The notes under the pieces: generated by a model
What the model was told of the DNA's origin: nothing
The model's input: the letters and a program-made list of their open reading frames with translations, nothing else
Database searches by the model: none
Part shown: positions 25,452 to 34,994 of the stretch, one piece after another
Numbering within the stretch: the stretch's first letter is position 1
How the letters are laid out: each line of letters starts with the position of its first letter
Made by a program: the position numbers and the translations under genes
Source: Shewanella kaireitica
GTDB taxonomy: Bacteria; Pseudomonadota; Gammaproteobacteria; Enterobacterales; Shewanellaceae
NCBI RefSeq assembly: GCF_023284045.1
Contig: NZ_JAKIKQ010000018.1
Span: 42,305 to 106,304, forward strand
Length of the DNA: 64,000 nucleotides
Reading direction: 5' to 3'

Positions 25452-26144
25452 GTGCGTTTAGATAAATTTATTTGTGAGTCAACTTCCCATTCTCGTGTCT
25501 CGGCTAAAAAAGCGTTGCATCGTGGAGATGTTACCTGCAACGGTGAAGTGGTTAAAACTTCTGGTTTTAAAGTCACAGATGAACACGAGATCCGTCTCGA
25601 AGGCGAAGTGTTAAAGGTTATTGGCCCACGCTTTATCATGCTCAATAAACCCGTTGATACTATCTGTTCAACCATTGACGAAGAGTACCCGTCTGTTATT
25701 GGGTTGCTTGATGTTATTCGACCTGAAGATCTGCATATTGCAGGCCGCTTAGACGCTGATACTACTGGTTTGGTGTTGATCACTACTGATGGAAAGTGGT
25801 CACATAAGATCACGTCACCAAAGAAAGAGTGTGGCAAGCGGTACTTGTTAGAGACTGCTGAGCCGTTAACTGAAGACCTAATTGAGCAGTTTGCTACTGG
25901 GTTACAGCTTAATAATGAAGATGGCCTCACTAAGCCTGCCATACTTGAACTGCTGGGCACTCATCAAGCGCGTTTGACCATTACTGAAGGTAAATATCAT
26001 CAAGTAAAACGTATGCTGGCAGCCGTTGGCAATAAGGTGACTAAACTTCATCGTGAAGTTGTTGGAGAAATTGAGCTCGATAGTACGCTTGAGCTAGGCG
26101 AGTGGCGCTTTCTAACTGAGGCCGAGATAAAGTCAGTTAAATAA
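25452..26144 (+). CDS. rsuA: 16S rRNA pseudouridine(516) synthase
   Basis: Converts uridine 516 of 16S rRNA to pseudouridine. The N-terminal S4 domain (about residues 1-55: MRLDKFICESTSHSRVSAKKALHRGDVTCNG) is followed by a TruA/RsuA catalytic domain with the motif GRLDADTTGLVLITTDG, which contains the catalytic aspartate (D104). 230 residues, the usual size. The start is GTG 25452, fixed by the conserved S4 opening RLDKFI. Downstream lies a near-copy of the last 33 bases of the gene (26165-26197). Monocistronic. Confidence 0.94.
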   Translation: MRLDKFICESTSHSRVSAKKALHRGDVTCNGEVVKTSGFKVTDEHEIRLEGEVLKVIGPRFIMLNKPVDTICSTIDEEYPSVIGLLDVIRPEDLHIAGRLDADTTGLVLITTDGKWSHKITSPKKECGKRYLLETAEPLTEDLIEQFATGLQLNNEDGLTKPAILELLGTHQARLTITEGKYHQVKRMLAAVGNKVTKLHREVVGEIELDSTLELGEWRFLTEAEIKSVK

Positions 26145-26197
26145 GGTACAAAGAAAGTATTCATTGACCGAGGCTGAGATAGTGTCCGTTAAGTAAG
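26113..26197 (+). repeat. Imperfect 33-bp duplication of the rsuA 3' end
   Basis: Bases 26113-26145, coding the last residues and stop of rsuA, recur at 26165-26197 with 26 of 33 positions identical. The spacing is 52 bases, so the copy is not in the rsuA frame. Both copies end in TAAG. Confidence 0.6.
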
Positions 26198-26241
26198 CTG
26201 TGAAGCATGTTTTCCTAAGCTGAGACTGATTGGAACTTGGT

Positions 26242-26268
26242 AAAAAAGGGGCCCTCAAATGAGGGCCC
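26242..26268 (-). terminator. Intrinsic terminator of the S8 protease gene
   Basis: Minus-strand stem GGGCCCTC / GAGGGCCC (26249-26256 with 26261-26268), loop of four, then six Ts. It follows the protease stop by about 50 bases. Confidence 0.9.
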
Positions 26269-26319
26269 AATGACAAGGTTAAGCAAATCGCAAATGCTTA
26301 ACTTTATTGCTCTTGAAGA

Positions 26320-29300
26320 TTAATGAAGCTTTTTACGTGAGCTTGCAATGAGTCCAAGTAGCGCGAGTGCTAAGAACCCTAAGCTACCACCGCTTGAATC
26401 ACTAGACTCTTCCTCAATCGGTGCTTCTTCTGCTGGTGGCGGTGTAGGTTCTACCCCATCAGAATTAACGGTCAACATAAAGCTAGTGCTGCCCTGATCT
26501 GAAGGGTAGGCCATGTCGTGAACCGTTACCGTTACCTCTGTAGTACCGTGCCAGTCGGTATCTGGCGTGATAGCAAATGTTTCACCTGTTACTACTGCAG
26601 TAATGTAATCACCCGTAACCGTCATGCCGTTTACCGTGCCTTTGACGTCGTTGTACATAACGCTCAAGCCTTCGATAGTGCTGTTCTCTTCCATGACCAT
26701 ATCCGACATTGGAGCGACGGTGATATTGGTTGGGGTCGATAACGTGTGGGAGACAGAAACAAGCTCCGAGTCAGCGTACTGAGTGTCTACTGAAACAACA
26801 TTGTCGCTACCAATTGCTGCGGCTGATACGCGTGCCGAGAACTTAAGTGACAGTGCAGTTTGTTCTGGACCGCGATAATCAGCACAAACTACCGTACCTT
26901 CGCTGACTTTTTCATCGACGTCGTTAAACGCGAAGCCATCATTGAAATAGCCTGATAGCGGACCAAACGGTGTTCGCTCTCCCCAATAACCGTGTAGACC
27001 AATTGAGCCAAAGTGATCATTCGCTGACTTTAAGGTCTTATAAGCAAAGATCATCTCAGGTGTTTCAGGGTCAAAACTAATTGAATTAGAAATAATGGTT
27101 TGAATGTTAAATTTAGCGTCTGGATCTGGGTTGGTGTTGCCGACCAAGAAGCTATTCCACTCTTCACCACCATCCCACTGGAAGATGTAGTGATCGTTGG
27201 TGACTACACCATATACCACGTTGATATAGCGGAATGTTGCCCAGTCAATCGAGCCCTGTGGCATCTGCACATCACCGCGCCATAGAGGAGCTATGACTGT
27301 GTCAGGGAAGGTTTGGAACATCTCCGTGAAGGGTTGGTTATAGTTCCAGAACTCAGGATTTTGATCCAGTTGAATATACCCGAATGGCGATATTCCTAGC
27401 GTATTCTGGGCAAAACGCTCAGGGTTTGCGTATAGAGGAATGTGGGGTAAACCATTTTCTTCCATCGGAATATATAGCATTTGGTTAGAAAGACCTGAAA
27501 TACCTAAGTCACCGTAGCCTTGCATAGGTAAATCATAGAATGTCTCATCGTCGCCATAAGGCACCTTACAGGTCGCATCATCTAAGTTAGTGGTATAAAC
27601 ATAATGACGCTGCATATCACTTGAAGAGGCTTGAGCGGCGCTGATGCTGATCGCATTGCCATCCACTGTTAGGCCTGCTTCATAGTCACCTACACCACCG
27701 ACAACGATTGAGTCTTCAATTAACTGCATCCCCTCAGAAATGGTTGCATTTAAAGTAAACTCTCGCTCTGCTCCCACTAGATTTGGTGCTAAATCGACAA
27801 CATAGTTAACCACATCCCCGACCTTAGCCGCAGTTTGCGATGCTGTAATTTCTGTATCGGTGCCCATATGTTGTAACTTAACGGCAAAATCACCTAAGTT
27901 TGTCGCGTTATAGTCATCACTGCCTAGCGCAACAACACCATAGTAAGTGTCACCATCGCTAGCACCTGGCAAATTGTAGTTTAGCTGCAGTTGATATGGA
28001 GTCATACCATCAGTACTTGCTGGGCCTTCAACTGTCATGTTGGCATCATCTGACTCTCCCACTATACCTAAGCTGAGAACAAACTCATCAGCTAAATTTT
28101 TAGGATCTTCAAAATCATATTTCCAGTTGGCAGCGATTGCCCAGTAACGACCTGGAGTTGGGTTATTGATAGCACAGAAGTCACCGTTATCTGTAAATGA
28201 GTAACAGATAGCTTCATCTAACCACTGAATATCACCATCTTCATTGATGTCCATACCAAGGTCGATAGAGGTAAAGGCATGTTTAGGCGCTGAAAGCACT
28301 TCCCAAACAATGCGCTGTGTGCCTGCTGGTACATCAAAGAAATGTACCTTAGCACCGCCATCGGCTTCTATCTCCTCTACCGTTAAGCCGTCGGAGTAAA
28401 GGCGTGCTTCGGCTCTTGGCAATGTGTAGGTATATGTTTCACCTTTTGTTAGGCCAAAGACCTTTGAGTTAAGTGATTGGATCTCATCGGTGTTGAGCAT
28501 TGGTGTTAACGTATGCCCCTGTTCACGGTGGATGATCCCTGAGACTTCTGTGGGTAAGTTGTCGCCGCTATAGCGTACACCTACTGGTAGATGTTGCATT
28601 GGGCTGCTGCTATTTGCAGGTGTCAGCTTAACAGAGCCTGTAAGCTGAAGCCCTGATGAGTCGGCGCCAATGGCTTCCACTTCAAGTACTTTTGCTTTTA
28701 GGCTAATGGCTTGAGACTCACCCGCTTTAAGCGTAAAGGTCTTTGGCGAAGCCTCTAGCTCTAACATTGGTGCACCATCCATAACGTTGGCCGTTGCATC
28801 AACCGTCCAAGTACCATCTTCTGTTGCAGTTACTGTGCGCATCCAGCTACAGGTTGAAGGACAGTTATCTTGATAGAAGTAAGGCAAGTTCAAGGTATGG
28901 ATGTTACCGCCATTATTTGGGTTGGCAGCGCGGTAGTTTTCAGCAGTCTCGCTAAGTAATAAGCCTGCGTTATTAGCACGTGCTACGTTAATGACTCCGC
29001 TGCCCGCGTCACTATATCCAGCTGGCACAGGATCATAGGGCGAACCGTCTCTAGAGCGAGTGGCATTGTCCAGTGACGCTGTAGTCATTAATGCAGATTG
29101 GATCTCTGCTGGCGTCCAATCAGGGTGTGCTTGTGTAAGCAGTGCCATTGCACCTGCTACATGGGGCGCCGCCATCGATGTACCGCTAATTGCAGCGTAA
29201 TCAGCTGGCATACCTTGGGTGCTAAATGGCATTTCATCGGCCCAGGCGGCAAATACATCAACGCCCGGTGCAGCTAAGTTTGGCGACATCACATCAGGAG

Positions 29301-31296
29301 CTTCGAGGTTTGGACCGCGAGATGAGAAATCTGCGACGTAGTCAGCATCTCGTTCATTGGCAACAACTTCAGAGGCTGTGATAGTAATGCTGTGGTTATC
29401 ACCAGCAGCAAGCCAGTCTTGTAATCCAAAGTAACCGTTTTGGTAATTACCATAGTAAGACGCGTAATCAATATGAATCCCTGGAATTGAGTAAGGGTCA
29501 TTAGCTGTGGTTTCTGAATAGCCAGAGTTCCATAAGATAAAGCCACCAGCACCACCAGCTTCAACGTTTGTTGCTTTCGCTACGCGAGCAATATCACCTC
29601 GTTTGCACACTACAATTGGCGCCGTGGCGAATGGATTTCCATCAGGATCTACCGAGAAAAAGTCTACTGGGAAGGGGTCATTACATTTTTCAAACTCGCT
29701 GCCATAAGCACTTGCTTGCACTACGGGCCCAGTATAAGCGCCGGTAAGCCCACCACCAACTAACACGTCTAGTGGCTTTTCCCCACCCGTTGAGTCGGCT
29801 AAGGTCTTACCTTCAACTGCAATTTCGCGGCCATGGGTGGTGGCTGCTACAGAGGTGATCCAAGGTGAAAAGTGATCGATAGCCCCGCGTGCTTGGCTGG
29901 CGTATTGCGGTGCGTAGGAGTTACCCGCAGAAGCTGACACCGAAATGCCTGCTTCACGTGCTGCAAGGAAACCCATCTCCATCGGATCGTCCCAAGGGAA
30001 TGTACCAAAAGGACTACCAATTGAGTAGTTAATCACGTCAACGCCATCAGCCACCGCATCTTCAATGCCGGCTAATAAAGCAGAACCAGGACAACCACCG
30101 TAGTTGTCACCGTAGCTGCCATCGCCAGGAAAACACACTTGGTACATAATGATATTTGCACGTGGTGCAACGCCTGACACTTTGTCAAACATTAGACCCG
30201 TTCCTAAGCCATCACCGGTTTCACCAGTAACAGCAACCACATGCTCTACATTAAATAGTTCGTTGCCTGCAGCTGTAGAGGCTGTGTGTGAACCGTGACC
30301 GTTATAGTCTTCACCATTTTGTGGACGTTTAGGGTCGGTGATGTTCCAAGAGGGTTGATCTGGCTGAAAAGCCGCATCCATATAACTCTCAGTAATGCTT
30401 TCATATGAACGAATACCAATAAGCTTGTCGTTACACATGCTGGCGAATTCGACTTTTTCACAATCCCCTAAGTAATTGTCATAACGGTCAGGCATTTTGT
30501 GGGTATAGCCATCGCCTGCAACTGCCGCAAAAGAGGCATGATCTGAATTAATACCGGTATCGAGTACCCCAACAACAATGCCTTCACCTTTGTATTTATC
30601 GTCAGCAGCACTTCCTGTCCAGATAGCATCAGCGCCAATGTGTCCTGGGCCATTATCTGTATGTAACTCATACATTTTTTCAAGACTAACATTGCGAATA
30701 CCAGGAAGATTAGCAACGTTTGCTGCTTGCTCCTGAGTCATACGCAGTGCCATACCGTTAAACGCCAATGTATAACGGTTTTTAATATCAAGGTTTGCAC
30801 CAACAGTGGCCGAGATTTGGTTTAATGCTTGATCTTGTTTGCTTGTTAAGTATTGGCTGTATTGCTTAACTGAACTGCTCTTGGTATCAAGCTTGTTGTG
30901 GCCGCGCGGGCTCAACATGCTAGGGATAGCGTTAACGGTGGGTGATGTTGCTTTAAATTGCTCAACACCGCCGCGGTAGAGGGAAACGGGTTTATCGCTT
31001 AACTCGACAATGTAGGTTTGTTCACCTTGCAGCCCCGCTTGATGTTTAAACGGAACCTTGCTGTTTTGATTTGTCGCTATAGCCCGGTGAATATTTTGTG
31101 TATTACTTGCTGGACGGTTTACGGTATTACCGGCTCTGCTGTTACCGCTTCGGAGCTCTTCATTATATTTGATAATAGCATCGGTAATTTCGATGCTGCG
31201 CATATTGTTATTATCATTGCCAGAAGCGGCAACACTGCCTGCACCAGCTGCATATATCGCAGCTATTGTCATCAGACTTATTTTTTTTAGTTTCAT
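26320..31296 (-). CDS. Large exported S8 (subtilisin-like) serine protease with GlyGly-CTERM tail
   Basis: A 1658-residue protease. Order: signal peptide; inhibitor-I9-type propeptide (about residues 80-215); S8 catalytic domain with D246 (GVLDTGINSDHASF), H334 (NGHGSHTAS) and S703 (SGTSMAAPHVAGA); a PA domain inserted between H and S (about 480-650); long beta-rich C-terminal domains including a cadherin/Ig-like module; and a tail SSGGSLGFLALALLGL then RKK, the GlyGly-CTERM sorting signal processed by rhombosortase. The start is taken at ATG 31296 because AGGCAGGATA lies just upstream. Likely a secreted or surface degradative enzyme. Divergent from a LysR regulator across 450 bases. I see no frameshift. 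Confidence 0.93.
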   Translation of the reverse strand: MKLKKISLMTIAAIYAAGAGSVAASGNDNNNMRSIEITDAIIKYNEELRSGNSRAGNTVNRPASNTQNIHRAIATNQNSKVPFKHQAGLQGEQTYIVELSDKPVSLYRGGVEQFKATSPTVNAIPSMLSPRGHNKLDTKSSSVKQYSQYLTSKQDQALNQISATVGANLDIKNRYTLAFNGMALRMTQEQAANVANLPGIRNVSLEKMYELHTDNGPGHIGADAIWTGSAADDKYKGEGIVVGVLDTGINSDHASFAAVAGDGYTHKMPDRYDNYLGDCEKVEFASMCNDKLIGIRSYESITESYMDAAFQPDQPSWNITDPKRPQNGEDYNGHGSHTASTAAGNELFNVEHVVAVTGETGDGLGTGLMFDKVSGVAPRANIIMYQVCFPGDGSYGDNYGGCPGSALLAGIEDAVADGVDVINYSIGSPFGTFPWDDPMEMGFLAAREAGISVSASAGNSYAPQYASQARGAIDHFSPWITSVAATTHGREIAVEGKTLADSTGGEKPLDVLVGGGLTGAYTGPVVQASAYGSEFEKCNDPFPVDFFSVDPDGNPFATAPIVVCKRGDIARVAKATNVEAGGAGGFILWNSGYSETTANDPYSIPGIHIDYASYYGNYQNGYFGLQDWLAAGDNHSITITASEVVANERDADYVADFSSRGPNLEAPDVMSPNLAAPGVDVFAAWADEMPFSTQGMPADYAAISGTSMAAPHVAGAMALLTQAHPDWTPAEIQSALMTTASLDNATRSRDGSPYDPVPAGYSDAGSGVINVARANNAGLLLSETAENYRAANPNNGGNIHTLNLPYFYQDNCPSTCSWMRTVTATEDGTWTVDATANVMDGAPMLELEASPKTFTLKAGESQAISLKAKVLEVEAIGADSSGLQLTGSVKLTPANSSSPMQHLPVGVRYSGDNLPTEVSGIIHREQGHTLTPMLNTDEIQSLNSKVFGLTKGETYTYTLPRAEARLYSDGLTVEEIEADGGAKVHFFDVPAGTQRIVWEVLSAPKHAFTSIDLGMDINEDGDIQWLDEAICYSFTDNGDFCAINNPTPGRYWAIAANWKYDFEDPKNLADEFVLSLGIVGESDDANMTVEGPASTDGMTPYQLQLNYNLPGASDGDTYYGVVALGSDDYNATNLGDFAVKLQHMGTDTEITASQTAAKVGDVVNYVVDLAPNLVGAEREFTLNATISEGMQLIEDSIVVGGVGDYEAGLTVDGNAISISAAQASSSDMQRHYVYTTNLDDATCKVPYGDDETFYDLPMQGYGDLGISGLSNQMLYIPMEENGLPHIPLYANPERFAQNTLGISPFGYIQLDQNPEFWNYNQPFTEMFQTFPDTVIAPLWRGDVQMPQGSIDWATFRYINVVYGVVTNDHYIFQWDGGEEWNSFLVGNTNPDPDAKFNIQTIISNSISFDPETPEMIFAYKTLKSANDHFGSIGLHGYWGERTPFGPLSGYFNDGFAFNDVDEKVSEGTVVCADYRGPEQTALSLKFSARVSAAAIGSDNVVSVDTQYADSELVSVSHTLSTPTNITVAPMSDMVMEENSTIEGLSVMYNDVKGTVNGMTVTGDYITAVVTGETFAITPDTDWHGTTEVTVTVHDMAYPSDQGSTSFMLTVNSDGVEPTPPPAEEAPIEEESSDSSGGSLGFLALALLGLIASSRKKLH

Positions 31297-31748
31297 TATC
31301 CTGCCTTCTAGTTGCATTTGTGCAACTAGATTGTTATCGGTTTGTTGTTATTAAGGCGAATAGGTAAAGTGTATTAATCAATAGGCTTTAGGTATTTTAA
31401 GAAAAAGTGTACAAGGAAAGTGAATTTTTAGTCATTGCAGGAATTTTCGTTGTTATTTTTTATATAATTTTTACTTTGTTATAGAGCATGGGTTTAGAGG
31501 TTTTTTAAGAGTAAAAAGACCGCTTAAACGACTTAATATTTTAAAGATACACTTGATACAAAGTGATACCAATTAATTTTAGCTCACTTGTACTTGATTA
31601 GTTTTTGCAATACTTTATGCGGTAAATTCTGAGTAGATACTTATATAGTGGTACTTAATCAGCACTTAAGGTATCAGTGTTAGAGTCTATATTCTATTTA
31701 GGTGTTCTCTTCGTACTTTAATCATTCAGTAGCATTTTAGGAGGCGAT
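31297..31748. other. AT-rich divergent promoter region between protease and LysR gene
   Basis: 452 bases, strongly AT-rich, that must contain the promoters of both divergent genes and probably the LysR binding site. No RNA gene or repeat was recognised. The LysR gene is preceded by TTTAGGAGGCGAT, a strong ribosome binding site. Confidence 0.5.
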
Positions 31749-32663
31749 ATGGAATTAAGACATATAAAGCATTTTGTAGCGCTTGCACAATCTAAAAGTT
31801 ACAGTGTTGCTGCCAGTAAATTGGAGATATCTCAGCCTTCATTAACTCGTAGCATCCAGAAGATGGAACAAAGTTTAGGTGTAAAACTGTTTACTAGAGA
31901 TTCACGAAGAGTCGCTCTCACTTACCATGGTGATTTGGTACTAAAACATAGTGATAAAATCCTCAATACAGTATGTAACCTAGAAGCTGATATTAAGATT
32001 AACAGTGGCCGTTCAAGTGGAAAGTTAACAATAGGTGGTGGCACGCTCGCATCGAGTAATATTCTCAATGACATCTTGCACAATTTTTCTAAAGAGCATC
32101 CTAACGTCAGCGTCGAGTTAAGAACTCGAGATATTGATGAACTGTGTTCGTTATTATCAAAAGGTGACATAGACCTCTTTATTTCAGAAATTAAAGTATC
32201 AGGTTTGTCTGAAAGAGAAGAGTTACAAGTTATTAGTTATAAAAAGTCTAGAGGGGTATTTTTTTGTAGGCCAGGACACCCACTATTAAATGATAAATAT
32301 CTTTATACGCCAAGGTTAAAAGATTTCCCGATCTCTTTACCTAGAGCAACGACATCTGATATTGAGAGTTTATTTGGCGATCTATTTGATACTAATCGCA
32401 GTGCATTTTCTGGTTTGTTTAAATTTGAATACTTTCATTCAGTAAGTAAAACCATTGAAGAAAGCGATATGATAGGCTTAATTCCTGAAATAGTGATTGC
32501 CAATGAGTTAGCATCTGGCGAGTTAGTCCTTTTGAATGTTTTAGATATGCCTGATATTCAAGTTGATTATGGGGTGGTGTTCCATAAGTCGAGAGCTCCT
32601 GATGGAGCTAAAAAACTGTTCCTTGAATTTTTTAAGTCGCTGGTGGCCAAGCCCTGCCATTGA
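31749..32663 (+). CDS. LysR-type transcriptional regulator
   Basis: A 304-residue LysR regulator. N-terminal winged HTH (residues 1-60: MELRHIKHFVALAQSKSYSVAASKLEISQPSLTRSIQKMEQSLGVKLFTRDSRRVALT) and a periplasmic-binding-like effector domain from about 90. The first bases show a Shine-Dalgarno AGGAGG 6 bases before the ATG. Divergent from the S8 protease gene, so it may control it; LysR proteins commonly regulate divergently transcribed neighbours. Its base composition is more AT-rich than that of the flanking genes. Effector unknown. Confidence 0.92.
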   Translation: MELRHIKHFVALAQSKSYSVAASKLEISQPSLTRSIQKMEQSLGVKLFTRDSRRVALTYHGDLVLKHSDKILNTVCNLEADIKINSGRSSGKLTIGGGTLASSNILNDILHNFSKEHPNVSVELRTRDIDELCSLLSKGDIDLFISEIKVSGLSEREELQVISYKKSRGVFFCRPGHPLLNDKYLYTPRLKDFPISLPRATTSDIESLFGDLFDTNRSAFSGLFKFEYFHSVSKTIEESDMIGLIPEIVIANELASGELVLLNVLDMPDIQVDYGVVFHKSRAPDGAKKLFLEFFKSLVAKPCH

Positions 32664-32739
32664 GCTGCTAATTGGTAATGTTTAGTTGAAAAACTGGTCG
32701 AATTAAGGCCTGTAATTAATATTAAGGCAGGGAAATAAG

Positions 32740-32765
32740 GGCGCTAAATTAACTATTCTAGCGCC
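32740..32765. terminator. Hairpin between LysR gene and the DUF4097 gene
   Basis: A 7-bp perfect stem, GGCGCTA / TAGCGCC, with a 12-base loop in the convergent region. It lacks a long T-run, so it is a weak terminator candidate for either gene. Confidence 0.4.
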
Positions 32766-32788
32766 AGTTTGTTTACTTTTACAGCTCT

Positions 32789-33730
32789 CTAGTTTGAAAG
32801 TTTTATATTGCCACTGATTGTGGAAGCATTGAGAGTAGCACTGCCATCACCAGTTTGAAACTTTAGGTATGTTTGTGGAGAGTACTTCTCTTTTGATACC
32901 TGATCATTGCTTAGCTTGTTTTTGATAGTACCTCCAGGGCCACCATTGATATCGAACGACACATTCACTTCACTATTAAAATGGACGTCAATATCACCAC
33001 TGACACTGCCTAGTTTTGCTTTGTCAGTAAGTTTGCCAACTGAAAGCTCAATATCGCCGCTAACGGTTTTAATGCTAAGGCTGTCGACATCACCTAATGC
33101 GACAGTCGCATCGCCTGAGACTAATTCTACAGAGACTTGATTGGCACGGCTGCTTGCAGTCAGTTCTCCGCTGACCAAGCGATAGGCCACTTTTCCAGCG
33201 CTGCCGGTATCCTTAATTTCACCGGAGACGGTTTCTAGCATCACTTTACCGTTAAGTTCTCGGCTACTAATATCTCCTGATACAGTATGGATCATCACTT
33301 TATCTTGTAATTGAGTCGCCTTAATATCGCCACTAACCGAGCTAATATCCATTTTACCGTTGAACCCATCAATACGGTAATTAGCTGAAACGCCCTCAGC
33401 TTGTAGCTTAATCTTTTGCGGAAGCATGATGGTTAATTGGGAGCCCTCTTTGTTGCTACCGTTGTATTGCCTTGGCATCTTGTCTTCGATCACCACATGG
33501 CTACCATTAACGGTGAAGGTTAACCCTTCGCTCAATTCATCGAGTTCACCTTTAACTGAAATCTCATTTTTATCCCAAGGTTTAAAGATCACATCTCCTC
33601 GTTGAACATTGACGCTGACTTTTGCTTCTCCTTGGACCGGCTGTGTTTGGTCGACAGACTCCGCTGCAATGAGCGTTTGACTGAAGACAAGTGTGGTTAA
33701 CGCTAGGCTAAAAAGTGGTGTTTTAATCAT
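32789..33730 (-). CDS. Exported DUF4097-type beta-strand repeat protein
   Basis: A 313-residue protein with a Sec signal (about residues 1-20, ending LIAA). The body is a right-handed beta-helix-like series of short repeats of the pattern VSGDI or VSGEI (for example ISSVSGDIKATQL, HTVSGDISSRELNG, ETVSGEIKDTGS, VSGDIELSVG), the signature of DUF4097. I start at ATG 33730: GGGAGC lies upstream and the ATG overlaps the stop of the preceding gene (ATGA), so translation is coupled. Third gene of the sigma/anti-sigma-like/DUF4097 operon. The exact role of such proteins is unknown; they often sit with ECF sigma genes. Confidence 0.88.
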   Translation of the reverse strand: MIKTPLFSLALTTLVFSQTLIAAESVDQTQPVQGEAKVSVNVQRGDVIFKPWDKNEISVKGELDELSEGLTFTVNGSHVVIEDKMPRQYNGSNKEGSQLTIMLPQKIKLQAEGVSANYRIDGFNGKMDISSVSGDIKATQLQDKVMIHTVSGDISSRELNGKVMLETVSGEIKDTGSAGKVAYRLVSGELTASSRANQVSVELVSGDATVALGDVDSLSIKTVSGDIELSVGKLTDKAKLGSVSGDIDVHFNSEVNVSFDINGGPGGTIKNKLSNDQVSKEKYSPQTYLKFQTGDGSATLNASTISGNIKLSN

Positions 33731-34257
33731 ATTAATGCTCCCTGATTTAAATCTGCAGCAGGCAGGTTCTGACCTTGCTGTAATAATTCTATTTCTCGTT
33801 GTTGAGTCCAAAGCCACAGTTGCCATAGCTCTTTATCATTGGGTGTTTTCTTTAGTGTTTGATAAATTTTCTCAGCGGCTTTTCTAAGTTGCTCAATGCC
33901 TTTGTTTAACGGCAAACCGAGCTCGCTGCTTTGCCAGTTCACCTTTTGGCTTTGCTCTAATAATACGACTTGTTGCTCATGCTCAAGCTTGATATCTGCT
34001 AGCGTCGTTAAAAGTGGTGACGTGATGGTTTGCACGGTATAAGTGGGTGAGATAGCACTGTTATTCCATAGTGTTGTGCCAATAACTGCACAGAGGAGTA
34101 CCACGCTTGCAACTGCCAATCTGCGCCAATGATTCGGCTGCTGGTATTCAGGTTTATCCAGTTGCTTTTCGATATCAGTCCACAGTTCGCGCTCAGGCGT
34201 TAATGTGTTGGGCGTTTGTGCGATCAACTGCTGCAATTTGTCTTGTGAATGGCTCAT
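33727..34257 (-). CDS. Membrane-anchored putative sigma-factor partner
   Basis: A 176-residue protein with one membrane helix (about residues 47-66, RLAVASVVLLCAVIGTTLW) and a cytoplasmic N-terminus, PNTLTPERELWTDIEKQL, followed by a periplasmic helical part with coiled character. This single-span layout directly after an ECF sigma gene is that of an anti-sigma factor, but no zinc-binding HxxxCxxC motif is present. ATG 34257 is preceded by AGGAGT and was preferred over the open frame's 34281. Cotranscribed with the sigma gene 24 bases upstream and coupled by ATGA to the DUF4097 gene. Confidence 0.75.
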   Translation of the reverse strand: MSHSQDKLQQLIAQTPNTLTPERELWTDIEKQLDKPEYQQPNHWRRLAVASVVLLCAVIGTTLWNNSAISPTYTVQTITSPLLTTLADIKLEHEQQVVLLEQSQKVNWQSSELGLPLNKGIEQLRKAAEKIYQTLKKTPNDKELWQLWLWTQQREIELLQQGQNLPAADLNQGALI

Positions 34258-34281
34258 TTCTATACTCCTGTTAACCATCAT

Positions 34282-34815
34282 TTAATCCAGCATTTCAGCT
34301 AATAACTTTTGTGCTCTATGGTACTGCGCCTTACTGGTTCCCGAAGCTATCCCCATAAGCTGACCGATCTCTTCATGCTTGTAGCCTTCTAGTGCATGTA
34401 GCACAAAAACAATACGAGCTCGCTCTGGTAGCTTGACCAAAATTTTGTCGAGATCTTCATATTCATCACAGACCGTTTCTACATCGGTTTCGCTGGCGAC
34501 AAATCGAGACCAAAAAGAGCGATGCTTCTTTAGGCTATTCAGTGCCTGATTTACCGATAAGCTATGTAACCAAGTGGTGAACTGGCTCTGCCCTTTAAAC
34601 TGAGGCAGTTTTTGCCACAGCGTCACAAAACAGTCTTGAGTAGCATCTTCCGCCAAGGCAACTTGACCTGTAATGCGAAAGCACAGCGCATACACTCGTT
34701 TGTGGTGTTGCTGATAAAGCTGTTTAAACGCAGCTTTGTCGCCTTTTTTGGCGCTATCGATAAGGTCCGGTTCATTCAATGAATTCTGCTCAAAGACCTT
34801 CAATTGTGCTGTCAC
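34282..34815 (-). CDS. ECF-type RNA polymerase sigma factor
   Basis: A 177-residue group-IV sigma factor. Region 2 is DKAAFKQLYQQHHKRVYALCFRITGQVALAEDATQDCFVTLWQKLPQF, including the core-binding and -10 recognition stretches; region 4 is LPERARIVFVLHALEGYKHEEIGQLMGIASGTSKAQYHRAQKLL, the -35 helix-turn-helix. The reading frame opens at TTG 34854, but GTG 34815, preceded by AAGGAAC, gives the usual length and is preferred. First gene of a three-gene operon with a membrane protein and a DUF4097 protein, so probably an envelope-related signal. Confidence 0.92.
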   Translation of the reverse strand: MTAQLKVFEQNSLNEPDLIDSAKKGDKAAFKQLYQQHHKRVYALCFRITGQVALAEDATQDCFVTLWQKLPQFKGQSQFTTWLHSLSVNQALNSLKKHRSFWSRFVASETDVETVCDEYEDLDKILVKLPERARIVFVLHALEGYKHEEIGQLMGIASGTSKAQYHRAQKLLAEMLD

Positions 34816-34994
34816 TACATGTTCCTTATGTGCCTGCCGATATAGATAAGACAAAGCTAACCTATAAAAAGGTTTAAACAGAAATAAAATAAATTTTAAA
34901 TTAACAATATTGGTAAGGTGATAGCGGGTTTAAGAGTAGGGGAGCTAACAAGTATGTGGTGGGGCCGAGAGATACAGCCCCTGATGGCAGAAGG

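Noticed and set aside
25337..25960. 207-residue open frame antisense to rsuA
   Set aside because: It is a shadow of the rsuA frame; composition and serine-rich sequence are typical of antisense reading.
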